Below, piece by piece: positions 23,924 through 32,146 of a DNA stretch of 39,808 nt. The DNA comes from Sphingomonas bacterium. Its GTDB lineage: Bacteria > Pseudomonadota > Alphaproteobacteria > Sphingomonadales > Sphingomonadaceae. The stretch's first letter is position 1; each line of letters begins with the position of its first letter. Below the pieces are notes generated by a model. It saw nothing but the letters and a program-made list of their open reading frames with translations. It was not told where the DNA came from and did no database searches. A program made the position numbers and the translations under genes. The stretch lies in NCBI RefSeq assembly GCF_028292925.1, contig NZ_JAQGLK010000146.1, positions 1 through 39,808 of the forward strand. Direction: 5' to 3'.

Positions 23924-24766
23924 ATGCTTGAGATCGACAGCGAGCAGCAGACCGCCCGCACCTGGTTCGAATCGCTGCGCGACCGGATCTGCGCCGAGTT
24001 CGAGGCGATCGAGCGCGAGGCCGGCAGCAATGCCCGGTTCGATTACACCGCCTGGGCCCGGCCCGACGATGCCGGCGGCGAAGGCGGCGGCGGCGTGCGC
24101 GGGGTGATGAAGGGGCGCGTGTTCGAAAAGGTCGGCGTCAACGTCTCCACGGTGGGAGGCGCGTTCGCCCCCGAGTTCGCCCGGACGATCCACGGCGCGG
24201 AGGAGGATCCCGGCTTCTTCGCCACCGGCATCAGCCTGGTCGCGCACATGGCCAACCCGCACGTACCCGCGGTGCACATGAACACCCGCTTCCTGACGAC
24301 CACCAAGCGATGGTTCGGTGGCGGCGCCGATCTCAACCCGCCCATCCCGTACCCGGAGGACACGACCGAATTTCACGGGGCGCTGCGCGCGGCGTGCGAG
24401 GCGCATGGGCCGGGCGACTATCCGCGCTTCAAACAGTGGGCGGACGATTATTTCTGGATACCCCACCGCAAGGTCCACCGCGGCGAAGGCGGCATCTTCT
24501 ACGACCATCTCGAGGGCGACTTCGCCGAGAACCTGGCCTTTTCGCAAGCGGTAGGCGAGGCGTTTTTGGAGGTGTTTCCGCGGATCGTGCGCCGCCGGAT
24601 GCAGCAGCCCTGGGACGATGCCGATCGCGCGCGGATGCTCGCTTTTCGGGGTCGCTACGCCGAGTTCAACCTGGTCTATGATCGCGGAACGTTGTTCGGG
24701 CTGAAGACCGGCGGCAACATCGATGCGATCCTGATGAGCCTGCCGCCCGTGGCGACGTGGGAGTAG
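23924..24766 (+). CDS. hemF: Oxygen-dependent coproporphyrinogen III oxidase
   Basis: HemF converts coproporphyrinogen III to protoporphyrinogen IX by two oxidative decarboxylations in haem biosynthesis. The 280-residue product has family blocks throughout: GGGVRGVMKGRVFEKVGVNV, VHMNTRFLTTTKRWFGGGAD-LNPPIPYPED, FWIPHRKVHRGEGGIFYDHL, and the C-terminal RYAEFNLVYDRGTLFGLKTG. Length is normal. The GNAT gene follows after 4 bp and is probably co-transcribed. Confidence 0.97.
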   Translation: MLEIDSEQQTARTWFESLRDRICAEFEAIEREAGSNARFDYTAWARPDDAGGEGGGGVRGVMKGRVFEKVGVNVSTVGGAFAPEFARTIHGAEEDPGFFATGISLVAHMANPHVPAVHMNTRFLTTTKRWFGGGADLNPPIPYPEDTTEFHGALRAACEAHGPGDYPRFKQWADDYFWIPHRKVHRGEGGIFYDHLEGDFAENLAFSQAVGEAFLEVFPRIVRRRMQQPWDDADRARMLAFRGRYAEFNLVYDRGTLFGLKTGGNIDAILMSLPPVATWE

Positions 24767-24770
24767 GCCG

Positions 24771-25358
24771 GTGGCGCTGACGCCGGTCGCACCCGGCCAG
24801 ATAGCGACGATCGTCACCTCGCTCCAGATGCTGCGCCCGCCCGCACCGCGGCCGATGCCGGCATCGCCGCTGCGGCTGGCACGGTGGCAGGTGCCCAGGG
24901 TGGCCCCCTATCGCGGGCTGTTCCGCCGCGTCGGCGAACCGTGGCTATGGTTCTCCCGGCTCGTGATGGACGACGCCGCGCTCACCGCGATCATCGCCGA
25001 TCCGGCGGTCGAGGTGCTGCCGGTGATCGACCGCGCGGGTATCGAACTCGGATTGCTGGAGCTGGACTTCCGGGAGAGCGGCCAGTGCGAACTGTCGTTC
25101 GTCGGGCTCGTGCCCGAACTGACGGGCAAGGGGCATGGCCGCTGGCTGATGGCACATGCGTTGTCGCTGGCGTGGCGGAAGGGCATCGAACGGGTGTGGG
25201 TGCATACGTGCACGCTCGATCACCCGGCCGCGCTCGGCTTCTACCGCAAAAGCGGGTTCGTGCCGTTCGCGACCGCAGTCGAGACGTTCGCCGATCCGCG
25301 GCTGGCGGGCGTCCTCTCGGCCGAGGCAGCCCCGCACGTGCCGATGATTGCCGCCTAG
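24771..25358 (+). CDS. GNAT-family N-acetyltransferase
   Basis: A 195-residue GNAT enzyme with GTG start 4 bp after hemF. The acetyl-CoA-binding motif A is LVPELTGKGHGRWLMAHALS (G-x-G-x-G turn), followed by motif B-like VWVHTCTLDHPAALGFYRKS with GFVPF. Acceptor substrate unknown. An Ala/Pro/Arg-rich N-terminal 45 residues precede the domain. Its last 4 bp overlap the convergent phosphatidyltransferase gene. Confidence 0.88.
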   Translation: MALTPVAPGQIATIVTSLQMLRPPAPRPMPASPLRLARWQVPRVAPYRGLFRRVGEPWLWFSRLVMDDAALTAIIADPAVEVLPVIDRAGIELGLLELDFRESGQCELSFVGLVPELTGKGHGRWLMAHALSLAWRKGIERVWVHTCTLDHPAALGFYRKSGFVPFATAVETFADPRLAGVLSAEAAPHVPMIAA

Positions 25359-26482
25359 CCCAGCCAGGACACGATCGCGCCACCCCGCGCCCGGATCGCC
25401 CAGGCCTGCCCCAGCCGGACGAGGTGGAACAGGCACGAAAGCGCCGTCCACCAGCCCAGCAGGATCAGCCCGGCATCCGGCCGGCCGACGAGAGTGGCAA
25501 AGAACAGGATCACCATGTTCGGGTTTCGCCGCGCGGTGACCAGCCGGAAAAGCGAATCGGCCTTCTGCCAGACATGGATGTGCATCCCGAACCACTGGAT
25601 GAACGCCCCCTCGATCAGCCGCTGGACGACATAGCCGCCGACGATCACCGCCAGCACAGCGGCGAATGTGGCATCCGGAATCGGGCGGCCATAGGCAGCA
25701 AGGCCGACACCCCACGCCCACCACCAGAACGGCGGATGGACCAGATCGATGCCATGATCGGCCACGTCCCCCCATTTCGAGGAGGTGATCGTGCAGCGGG
25801 CGAGCTTCCCGTCCACCGTGTCCAGCACCATGAACACCAGGCCCATCGCCATGCCCGACCAGTAATGCCCGTGCCAGAACGCGATCATCGCCGTGACGCA
25901 CAGGATCGCGCCCACGGTCGTCACCATGTTCGGGGTGGCGCCGACCCTTGCGGCAATGCGCGTGAGCACCAGCGCCCATTCCGGCCACAGATATTTGGTG
26001 AGCAGATCGGTCACGCCCTTGTATGCGCCGAAGTAACTTGCCCGCTCCGCCACGCGCACCGTATCGGGCTGGAGCCGCATCGCAAACGGCTGCTCGCGCT
26101 TGCGCAGCGTTTCGTTGAGCACCGTGGCCCCATCCTCGAAGCGGGTCACCGCCAGCGTCGTGGCGGCCAGCGGAGCATCCGCGGCGCTCGCCGTGGCGAC
26201 GGCGGCACGCTCCGCCGAATCGCGGACGTGCGCGATCACCGGCACGCCACCGATCGTCAGCACCTCCCCCGGCCTGTCGGCGAAATGGCGCAGCCAGAGC
26301 GGATCGAACACGAAGCCGCGATTGACGATCAGCGCCGCCCCCTCGCCCGCCGGATCTGCGGCGAAGCCCAGCTTCGCCGCGCGTGCCAGCCGGCGCAGCC
26401 GCTCGTCGATCGTCATGCCCCAGATCCGCGTGGAATTGCTGCCGACGGGCACGACGTTCAAGGCTTCGGCCAAGATGCTCAC
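25355..26482 (-). CDS. CDP-alcohol phosphatidyltransferase with extra N-terminal domain
   Basis: An integral-membrane enzyme of 375 residues. The CDP-alcohol phosphotransferase signature D-x2-D-G-x2-A-R-x8-G-x3-D-x3-D is complete, readable as VLDTVDGKLARCTITSSKWG then DVADHGID, at about residues 217-245, with membrane segments on both sides. The first 150 or so residues are soluble and resemble the layout of a degenerate nucleotidyltransferase fused to the membrane domain, as in inositol-phosphate cytidylyltransferase/DIPP-synthase fusions; this is an inference. Likely makes a phospholipid or polar-head product. Start is GTG 26482, with ATG 26416 possible. Divergent from the flippase gene. 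Confidence 0.85.
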   Translation of the reverse strand: MSILAEALNVVPVGSNSTRIWGMTIDERLRRLARAAKLGFAADPAGEGAALIVNRGFVFDPLWLRHFADRPGEVLTIGGVPVIAHVRDSAERAAVATASAADAPLAATTLAVTRFEDGATVLNETLRKREQPFAMRLQPDTVRVAERASYFGAYKGVTDLLTKYLWPEWALVLTRIAARVGATPNMVTTVGAILCVTAMIAFWHGHYWSGMAMGLVFMVLDTVDGKLARCTITSSKWGDVADHGIDLVHPPFWWWAWGVGLAAYGRPIPDATFAAVLAVIVGGYVVQRLIEGAFIQWFGMHIHVWQKADSLFRLVTARRNPNMVILFFATLVGRPDAGLILLGWWTALSCLFHLVRLGQAWAIRARGGAIVSWLG

Positions 26483-26609
26483 CTTCCTGGTGCGCCGGGG
26501 GCGCGGGATGGCCGCCCTCTTAGCCGCTCCACCGCGGTTCGCAATTGAGCCGGTCGGGGTAGGTGGCTATGAGCCTCGCCATGGCCCGGACGACCCCCGC
26601 GCGAACGTC

Positions 26610-27950
26610 GTGACGGCGGCACCGCCCCCCGCGGCGCCGGCGGGGCGCCAGGCGTCCTTGCGCAACATCCTGCTCAACACCGGCTGGATGCTGGGCGGCA
26701 AGGGCGTGAGCGCGGCGCTGAGCCTCGTCTATCTGGCGATCGTCACCCGCGCCCTGGGGGTGGAGGGGTTCGGCCAGTTCACGCTGGCACTCGGCATCGG
26801 GCAGGCGGTGGCGGGCCTCTGTTCGTTCCAGAGCTGGCAGATCATCGTCCGCTACGGCATGCCCCACCTGCATGCCGGGCGGGATGCCGCGCTTGCACGT
26901 CTGGTGCGCTTCGCCACCCTGCTCGATGTCGCCAGCGCCCTGTTCGGCGCGGTGCTGGTGGCGGCGGGCGTCCTGCTGCTGGGCGACAGGTTCGGGTGGA
27001 CGGCCGCGTTCCAGGCCGAGGCGGTGGCCGCCAGCATCCTGCTGGTCCTGTCGATGCACTGGACGCCGATCGGCATCCTGCGGCTGCACGATCGCTTCGC
27101 CACCGCCGAACTGTGCGACGCACTCACCCCGATCGGCCGCTTTCTGGGCGCGCTGGCGGTGTGGGCGGCCGGGCCGAGCGTGATCGGCTTTCTCGTCGTC
27201 TGGGCCCTGGCGGAGGCGATCACCGCGATCGCCTACTGGATCGCCGCCGTTCGCTTCGGCAAGGTGCGCTGGCGCCTTGGCGAGCCACTGCGCTGGAACA
27301 CGCTGGCTCGGGAAAACGAGGGGCTGATCGGCTATACCGCGACGACGAACCTCGCCTCCTCGCTCGATCTCGGCGGCAAGCAGCTCGCGGTTTTGCTCGT
27401 CGGCCTGATCGTGGCTCCGGCCGCCGCCGGCGGGTTCCGGCTGGCGCAGCAGCTGGCGCAGGCGCTGGCCAAGCTCTCCCAGCTGCTCGCCCGCGCGATA
27501 TTCCCCGAACTGGTGCGCAGCCGGGCGGCAGACGCGGGGGGCAATGCAGATTTCGATCGCCTGCTCCGCCGCACGGTGCGGATGTCCGCCGTCGGGGCCG
27601 GAATCGTCTTCCTGGCGCTGCTGCTGATCGGACGGCCAGTGCTGGGGCTCATCGCGGGGGAAGAGTTTCTCTACGTCTTTCCGGTGCTGCTTGTCCTCGG
27701 CACCGCCGCGGCGATCGATTTCGCCGCCGTCGGCTTCGAACCTGCGCTGATCGCGCTCGGCCGGCCCGGCCTTGCCCTGAAGCTGCGCTTCGTGGCGACG
27801 GCGGTCCTCCTCGCGCTCATGCTGATCCTGCCGCGTTGGCTGGGCTCGATCGGTGCGGCGCTGGCGATCCTGGCGGGTTCGATCGCTTCGTACCTGCTGC
27901 TCTGGCGGATCGTCCGCGCCCGGCTCGGCCGCGGCGCTCCATCGCATTAA
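26610..27950 (+). CDS. Polysaccharide/lipid-linked oligosaccharide flippase (Wzx-like, MOP superfamily)
   Basis: About 446 residues with a dozen or so hydrophobic segments. It opens SLRNILLNTGWMLGGKGVSA followed by ALSLVYLAIVTRALGVEGFG, the common N-terminal pattern of oligosaccharide flippases. It ends in a basic tail after LGSIGAALAILAGSIASYLL. Such proteins move lipid-linked glycans across the inner membrane. The start is uncertain: GTG 26610 gives the most family-like N-terminus, and ATG 26508 would add 34 odd residues. No strong ribosome-binding site decides it. It is divergent from the phosphatidyltransferase with about 130 bp between. Confidence 0.85.
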   Translation: MTAAPPPAAPAGRQASLRNILLNTGWMLGGKGVSAALSLVYLAIVTRALGVEGFGQFTLALGIGQAVAGLCSFQSWQIIVRYGMPHLHAGRDAALARLVRFATLLDVASALFGAVLVAAGVLLLGDRFGWTAAFQAEAVAASILLVLSMHWTPIGILRLHDRFATAELCDALTPIGRFLGALAVWAAGPSVIGFLVVWALAEAITAIAYWIAAVRFGKVRWRLGEPLRWNTLARENEGLIGYTATTNLASSLDLGGKQLAVLLVGLIVAPAAAGGFRLAQQLAQALAKLSQLLARAIFPELVRSRAADAGGNADFDRLLRRTVRMSAVGAGIVFLALLLIGRPVLGLIAGEEFLYVFPVLLVLGTAAAIDFAAVGFEPALIALGRPGLALKLRFVATAVLLALMLILPRWLGSIGAALAILAGSIASYLLLWRIVRARLGRGAPSH

Positions 27951-27986
27951 GCGAAGCGTAACCGCTTGGTTCTATTGGTCTCAAGA

Positions 27987-28020
27987 GATCCGGGCGAGGC
28001 CGGGATCCGGGCGAGGCCAG
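27987..28020 (+). repeat. 17-bp tandem direct repeat before a small ORF
   Basis: GATCCGGGCGAGGCCGG (27987-28003) is followed directly by GATCCGGGCGAGGCCAG (28004-28020), 16 of 17 identical. The second copy ends 4 nt before the ATG at 28025 and its GAGG/CAGG provides the only ribosome-binding-like sequence. The repeat may set translation of the small gene through alternate ribosome sites; that is speculation. Confidence 0.7.
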
Positions 28021-28024
28021 GCAC

Positions 28025-28228
28025 ATGCCATTGACCAAGGCGATCATGCTGGGTGGGATAGGCGGCATCGCCGTGCCCTTCACGATGAGCGGCATCGATG
28101 GCCCGCTCTCCGGCATGCTCGGAACGATCCTGATCCATGGGCCGGGCGGCACGGCGGTGCCCTGGTCATGGCCGGTCTTCTGCGTCGTCACGCTAGCGGC
28201 GTGGTGCCTGCTCCAGGCGGCGCGCTGA
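28025..28228 (+). CDS. Small hydrophobic protein of unknown function
   Basis: A 67-residue protein with two hydrophobic stretches (KAIMLGGIGGIAVPF and PWSWPVFCVVTLAAWCLLQA), so probably a two-pass membrane peptide. ATG 28025 follows a tandem repeat containing GAGG. The last 36 bp overlap the convergent beta-lactamase-family gene. No family was recognised; it is supported by start signal, codon-position GC bias and plausible membrane layout, not by homology. Confidence 0.5.
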   Translation: MPLTKAIMLGGIGGIAVPFTMSGIDGPLSGMLGTILIHGPGGTAVPWSWPVFCVVTLAAWCLLQAAR

Positions 28229-29485
28229 GGCTTCGTCGGGCACGCGCGCGGAGGTGCGGTGGCGCGGATTTTCCAGCTCCATCCAGTCCTGGAACGGCAC
28301 GCCGTACACCATGTCCATCACCTCCACCTCGATACCTACCGGCTGCGAGCTGGAGGAGTTCCACAGCGCGACGACGCCGGTCTTGAGTTCCGGATCGAAC
28401 AGGATCGACGAGCGGTGGCCACGCACCCCGCCGAGATGACCGATCACGCGATGCCCCAGATAATCATAGTCCCGCCAGCCAAGGCCGTAGCGGGCGTCGC
28501 GCAGCCGATCGCCGAACCGCCTGACGCGCCGCTGCTCGACCGGGGTCGCCACCCGCGGGCGGTGGATCGTGTCCAGCAACGCCGGGGAGAGAACGCGCGG
28601 GACCAGCCCCATCTGCGCCCGCATCCACAGCGCGAAATCGTAGATCGACGAATTGACCCCGCCCGCCGCCGGCACGCGGTAATATGCATCCGGCACCTCC
28701 AGCGGGCGCGACTTGCCGAGGTGCGGCCGCGCCCAGCTCCTGGCGCTCACCAGCCCATCGCGCGACACGCTGCCGCTGGTCATCGCGAGCGGATCGAACA
28801 AGCGGGCGCGCACCGCCGCCTCATATGGCAGCCCGGTTACCCGCTCGACGATCTCGCTGGCGGCATCGAAGGCGACGTTCTGATACGCGCTGCACGTGCC
28901 CGGATCGCAGATCCTGGGTAGTTCGGCGAAGCTGCTGCGGAGCGCCTTCGTGTCCGCCCCCTCCTCCAGCTTCAGGTCGTAGGCGTTCGATACGATGCCG
29001 ACCCGGTGGGACAGCACGTCGGCGACGCTGGTCCGCCACTCGCCGCGATCGGGCAGCTTAAGGGAGGGCGCCCACTTCGCGATCGGATCGTCCAGAGACA
29101 GCTCGCCCTGTTCCGCCAGCGCGGCAACCATCGTCGCGGCCAGCCCCTTGGAGACCGACGCCCAGCGGAACACCGTCTCTGCCGTCACCTTTTCGCCACT
29201 GCGGCCAACCGTCTCGCCATAGCCTTTGACGAAGTTGATCTTGCCGCCATCGATCACGGCCACCGCCAGACCCGCCATCTCGTCCTCGGCGACGAGGCGG
29301 CGGAGCCGTTCGTCCAGCCGTGCATAATCGATCCGGCCTGCCGCGATCGGCGGTGCATCGATCACCGCGACGGGCGCAGGCCGCGGCTGCTTCGGTGCGC
29401 GGTACAGCCCGGACAGGGCCCATGCCGCCGCAACGACGACGATGCCGAGCAGCACGGCAAGAAGAACGGCAATCCGGCGCGGCAC
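28193..29485 (-). CDS. Beta-lactamase-family serine hydrolase (class C/penicillin-binding-protein-like)
   Basis: A 430-residue exported or membrane-anchored hydrolase with an N-terminal hydrophobic anchor (IAVLLAVLLGIVVVAAAWAL). Catalytic motifs of the class C beta-lactamase/DD-peptidase fold are present: S-x-x-K as SVSK (S110, K113), Y-x-N as YQN (Y201-N203), and an H-x-G box near VIGHLGGVRG (about 355). These proteins are often esterases or peptidases rather than resistance enzymes, so a drug-resistance role should not be assumed. The 3' end overlaps a small convergent ORF by 36 bp. Confidence 0.9.
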   Translation of the reverse strand: MPRRIAVLLAVLLGIVVVAAAWALSGLYRAPKQPRPAPVAVIDAPPIAAGRIDYARLDERLRRLVAEDEMAGLAVAVIDGGKINFVKGYGETVGRSGEKVTAETVFRWASVSKGLAATMVAALAEQGELSLDDPIAKWAPSLKLPDRGEWRTSVADVLSHRVGIVSNAYDLKLEEGADTKALRSSFAELPRICDPGTCSAYQNVAFDAASEIVERVTGLPYEAAVRARLFDPLAMTSGSVSRDGLVSARSWARPHLGKSRPLEVPDAYYRVPAAGGVNSSIYDFALWMRAQMGLVPRVLSPALLDTIHRPRVATPVEQRRVRRFGDRLRDARYGLGWRDYDYLGHRVIGHLGGVRGHRSSILFDPELKTGVVALWNSSSSQPVGIEVEVMDMVYGVPFQDWMELENPRHRTSARVPDEASARRLEQAPRR

Positions 29486-29620
29486 GGCGCCCGTCTAGAA
29501 CAGCGGACCGGGGCCGGGGAATGGTAAAGATCGCTTGACGCCCCAAACCTTGCGGATGCGCTGCCGCTTCCCGGCGGCGCGGATCGGCGCTACGCCGGGA
29601 ATGGAGAACAGGGGCGGAGG

Positions 29621-30583
29621 ATGCCGTTGCGCCATGCCGTAGGAACGCCCCGCCAAGCCCGTTCCTGGCTGTCACGATCGCTGGTGATGGTAGTGCCGAT
29701 CCTGCTCGCCGGCTGCGTGCCGCGTCCGGAGCCGCCGCGCTTCCGGCCGGAGCTGGTGCTCGATATCGCCGATCCGATCGTCGAGGCGCGAATCGGGGGG
29801 ATCGCGCTGCGGCTGCGCGTCGATCTCGACCGGCGCAACTCGCTGGAACTCAACCCGGCGGCGGCGGCGCGGCTGCCCCTTGCGTTCGAGGAAGGCATGG
29901 GCCTGCTCGTCGGCCGCATCGAACTGACGGAACGCAACGCCGCGGCCCCCGTCACGTTCGACGGGGTTACCGTGCCGCTGACGCTTTCCACCTATGATCG
30001 CGATTGCTGCACCGGCAGCGATGGCGCGATCGGGCCGGATCTGCTGCCCTACGAACGCGTCCGTTTCGTCCGCAGCGGCGCCTTGGGCGGCGGGGCGGAA
30101 CTCCGCCTGCCGCTCGTCCGCCGGGCGGAGACGGGGCTTTCCGCCGTGACGCAGACCCAGGCGGGCGCGCTGTTCGTCGGCTTTTCCCTGAGCCAGGCCA
30201 GCACGCTGGCAACGGCCGCTGCAGGCGCGATCCTGGCCAAGGCGAATGGTGGCAGGTTCGTCGGCAATGGCTTCGATGTCGCACCCGCCTTCGGTGTCAT
30301 GCGGCCGGCGCGCACGATCGCGTTCGATCGGCCACCGCTGATCGCCGGGTTCCGCATCGCCGAGGTGCCGGTACGGATCGGCGATTTCCGCGGCGAGCAC
30401 GAACTCCCGCGGGAAGCGGCGCGGCGCGGCGATATCGTCGTCCAGCGCCACCGGCGCGCGCAGGTGGGATGGCCAGCGATCATGATCGGCCGCGACCGGC
30501 TGGATCGCTGCAGCGAGATCCTGTTCCGGCGTGAGCCGACGGAATTGACGCTGCGCTGCGCGTTCGATGCGGTGGCGCCGTGA
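29621..30583 (+). CDS. Aspartyl-protease-like (retropepsin-fold) lipoprotein
   Basis: A 320-residue protein with a lipoprotein signal ending LVMVVPILLAGC (Cys32). The body is beta-rich with two related halves, as in retropepsin-like periplasmic proteases: LRLRVDLDRRNSLELNPAAA resembles the first half. CTGSDGAIGPDLLPYERVRF resembles the GxDGLLGxDxL block that follows it in the family. The catalytic D-T/S-G triplet is not intact in the first half (DLDRRN), so it may be inactive. GGAGG abuts ATG 29621. Followed after 31 bp by the S41 peptidase gene, with which it may be co-transcribed. Confidence 0.6.
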   Translation: MPLRHAVGTPRQARSWLSRSLVMVVPILLAGCVPRPEPPRFRPELVLDIADPIVEARIGGIALRLRVDLDRRNSLELNPAAAARLPLAFEEGMGLLVGRIELTERNAAAPVTFDGVTVPLTLSTYDRDCCTGSDGAIGPDLLPYERVRFVRSGALGGGAELRLPLVRRAETGLSAVTQTQAGALFVGFSLSQASTLATAAAGAILAKANGGRFVGNGFDVAPAFGVMRPARTIAFDRPPLIAGFRIAEVPVRIGDFRGEHELPREAARRGDIVVQRHRRAQVGWPAIMIGRDRLDRCSEILFRREPTELTLRCAFDAVAP

Positions 30584-30614
30584 TCCCGCGGCGCACTGGT
30601 GCGTTAGGCCCGGC

Positions 30615-31754
30615 ATGAACACCCTGATCCTCGCCTTCCTGCTCGCCACCGCGCCCCCCGCCTACGACCCGGCACTGAATGCTGCGGTGTTCGATCGCGC
30701 CTGGTCGCTCGTCGACGGGCACTATTGGGATCGCGACAGGCGCGGTGCGGAATGGGAGGCGGCGCGCGCGCGCTTCCGCCCGCGGGCCATTTCCGCGGCC
30801 GACGGCCGTGCGCTCTACGCGGTGCTCCGCGAGATGCTGGCGACGCTGGGCGATAGCCACGTCTTCGCCGACGACCCGGCAAGCGTCCGCTTCGACGCCC
30901 TCCGCGAGGGCGGCACACACGGCGGTTTCGGCTTTGCGACGGCGGAGGCGGATGGCGGATGGCAGGTCTTCGCGATCCAGCCGGACAGCCCGGCGGCGGC
31001 ATCGGGGGTGCAGATCGGCTGGCGGCTGGTCAGCGTGAACGGCAGGCCGCCGCAGACGGACTACCATCCTGCGCCCGGCGAGGTCGCCAATCTGGTCTTC
31101 GCCGACGAGACCGGGCGCACCCACCCGCTGAGGCTGACGGGTGCGCTGCTGCCCCCGGTGCCCGATCGGCGCGCGACACTGCTGCCGGGCAACGTGCTGC
31201 TGATCGGCCTCGACTGGTTCGACGGGCGGCCAGATCGCTGGATAGCCGACGAGATCGCCGTCGCCGATCCGGCCGCGGTCATCCTCGACCTGCGGGAGAA
31301 TTACGGGGGCGAGGCGGTATCGGTGGCGCGGGTCGCCGGCGGCTTCTTCTCCCGCAAGCAGACGCTGCTGCGCCGGATCGGCCGCAAGGGCCCGCTCGAC
31401 GTGCCGACCTTGGGTGCAGGCCGCCGTGCCTTTGCCGGGCCGCTCGCCGTGCTGGTCGGCCCGCGCACCGCCAGCGGGGCAGAGGCGATCGCCGCCGCAG
31501 TCGAGGAGTCCGGGCGCGGCATCACGATCGGTCAGCGGACTGCCGGCGCGCTGACCGGCGCAGCCCGGTTTTCGCTGCCCGACGGGGGCGAGCTTTCCGT
31601 TGCCGAGTTCGACATCCGCACGTCGGCCGATCGCCGGCTGGAAGGGGTCGGCTTCACGCCGCGCCATGTCGTCGATCCCGGTTTCGCCGCGCTGCGCGCC
31701 GGACGCGATCCCGCGGTCGAGCGGGCGCTCGCGCTCCTTGCCCGGCAGGATTGA
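30615..31754 (+). CDS. S41-family peptidase with PDZ domain
   Basis: A 379-residue secreted peptidase. A short signal sequence (MNTLILAFLLATAPPA) is followed by a helical domain holding LREMLATLGDSHVFADDPAS. A PDZ domain follows (VFAIQPDSPAAASGVQIGWR-LVSVNGR), then the protease core VILDLRENYGGEAVSVARVA and VLVGPRTASGAEAIAAAVEE. The nucleophile is Ser287; Ser81-His82 matches the tricorn-type Ser-His pair. The CtpA-type Lys is absent (GQRTAGAL), which places it in the tricorn-like S41B group. ATG 30615 is chosen over the upstream frame for its signal peptide. Confidence 0.88.
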   Translation: MNTLILAFLLATAPPAYDPALNAAVFDRAWSLVDGHYWDRDRRGAEWEAARARFRPRAISAADGRALYAVLREMLATLGDSHVFADDPASVRFDALREGGTHGGFGFATAEADGGWQVFAIQPDSPAAASGVQIGWRLVSVNGRPPQTDYHPAPGEVANLVFADETGRTHPLRLTGALLPPVPDRRATLLPGNVLLIGLDWFDGRPDRWIADEIAVADPAAVILDLRENYGGEAVSVARVAGGFFSRKQTLLRRIGRKGPLDVPTLGAGRRAFAGPLAVLVGPRTASGAEAIAAAVEESGRGITIGQRTAGALTGAARFSLPDGGELSVAEFDIRTSADRRLEGVGFTPRHVVDPGFAALRAGRDPAVERALALLARQD

Positions 31755-31825
31755 AACGTGCGGCGGGAACTCCGCGTGGCCACGGCGTTTGACGAAGTGA
31801 GCTACGAACCGGAAGGAGGCACTGG

Positions 31826-32080
31826 ATGATTATCGTGGAGCGCGTGGCGCGGGTGCTGGCGGGGCAGCAATATAGCGGCAACGCCCATGGCGAGGCGCGG
31901 GATGGAACCTCTGCCTCCGATCTGGTCGACATGCACTGGCGCGATCATGTCGACGATGCCCTGGCGGTGCTGCGGACGCTGCGCGGCCCGGATGCGGAAA
32001 TGTGCGCGGCGGGGGCTGCGGCAGGCGCCGAACCAGCCGCGATCTGGGATGCGATGGTGCGCACCGCGATCAACGAATGA
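31826..32080 (+). CDS. Small protein of unknown function (84 residues)
   Basis: ATG 31826 follows an excellent AAGGAGG (7 nt spacing), so translation is well supported. The product MIIVERVARVLAGQQYSGNA...ends AAIWDAMVRTAINE. It is acidic, with no signal peptide or membrane segment, and probably helical in the second half (HVDDALAVLRTLRGPDAEMC). No family recognised. Own transcription unit: a hairpin terminator follows 13 bp after the stop. Confidence 0.65.
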   Translation: MIIVERVARVLAGQQYSGNAHGEARDGTSASDLVDMHWRDHVDDALAVLRTLRGPDAEMCAAGAAAGAEPAAIWDAMVRTAINE

Positions 32081-32093
32081 CGGCCGGGCGGGA

Positions 32094-32116
32094 GGCGGGC
32101 GACGTTCTCGCCCGCC
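32094..32116. terminator. Hairpin between convergent genes
   Basis: GGCGGGCGA (32094-32102) and TCGCCCGCC (32108-32116) form a perfect 9-bp stem with a 5-nt loop. It lies between the 84-residue gene and the end of the convergent SDR gene, and could terminate both. Confidence 0.7.
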
Positions 32117-32146
32117 CCCGCCCCCGGCCCCGCCCGCGCCCGGCGC

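Noticed and set aside
28193-29485. Antibiotic-resistance beta-lactamase
   Set aside because: The S-x-x-K and Y-x-N motifs are shared with esterases and DD-peptidases of the same fold, and there is no resistance context such as an ampR-like regulator or mobile element.
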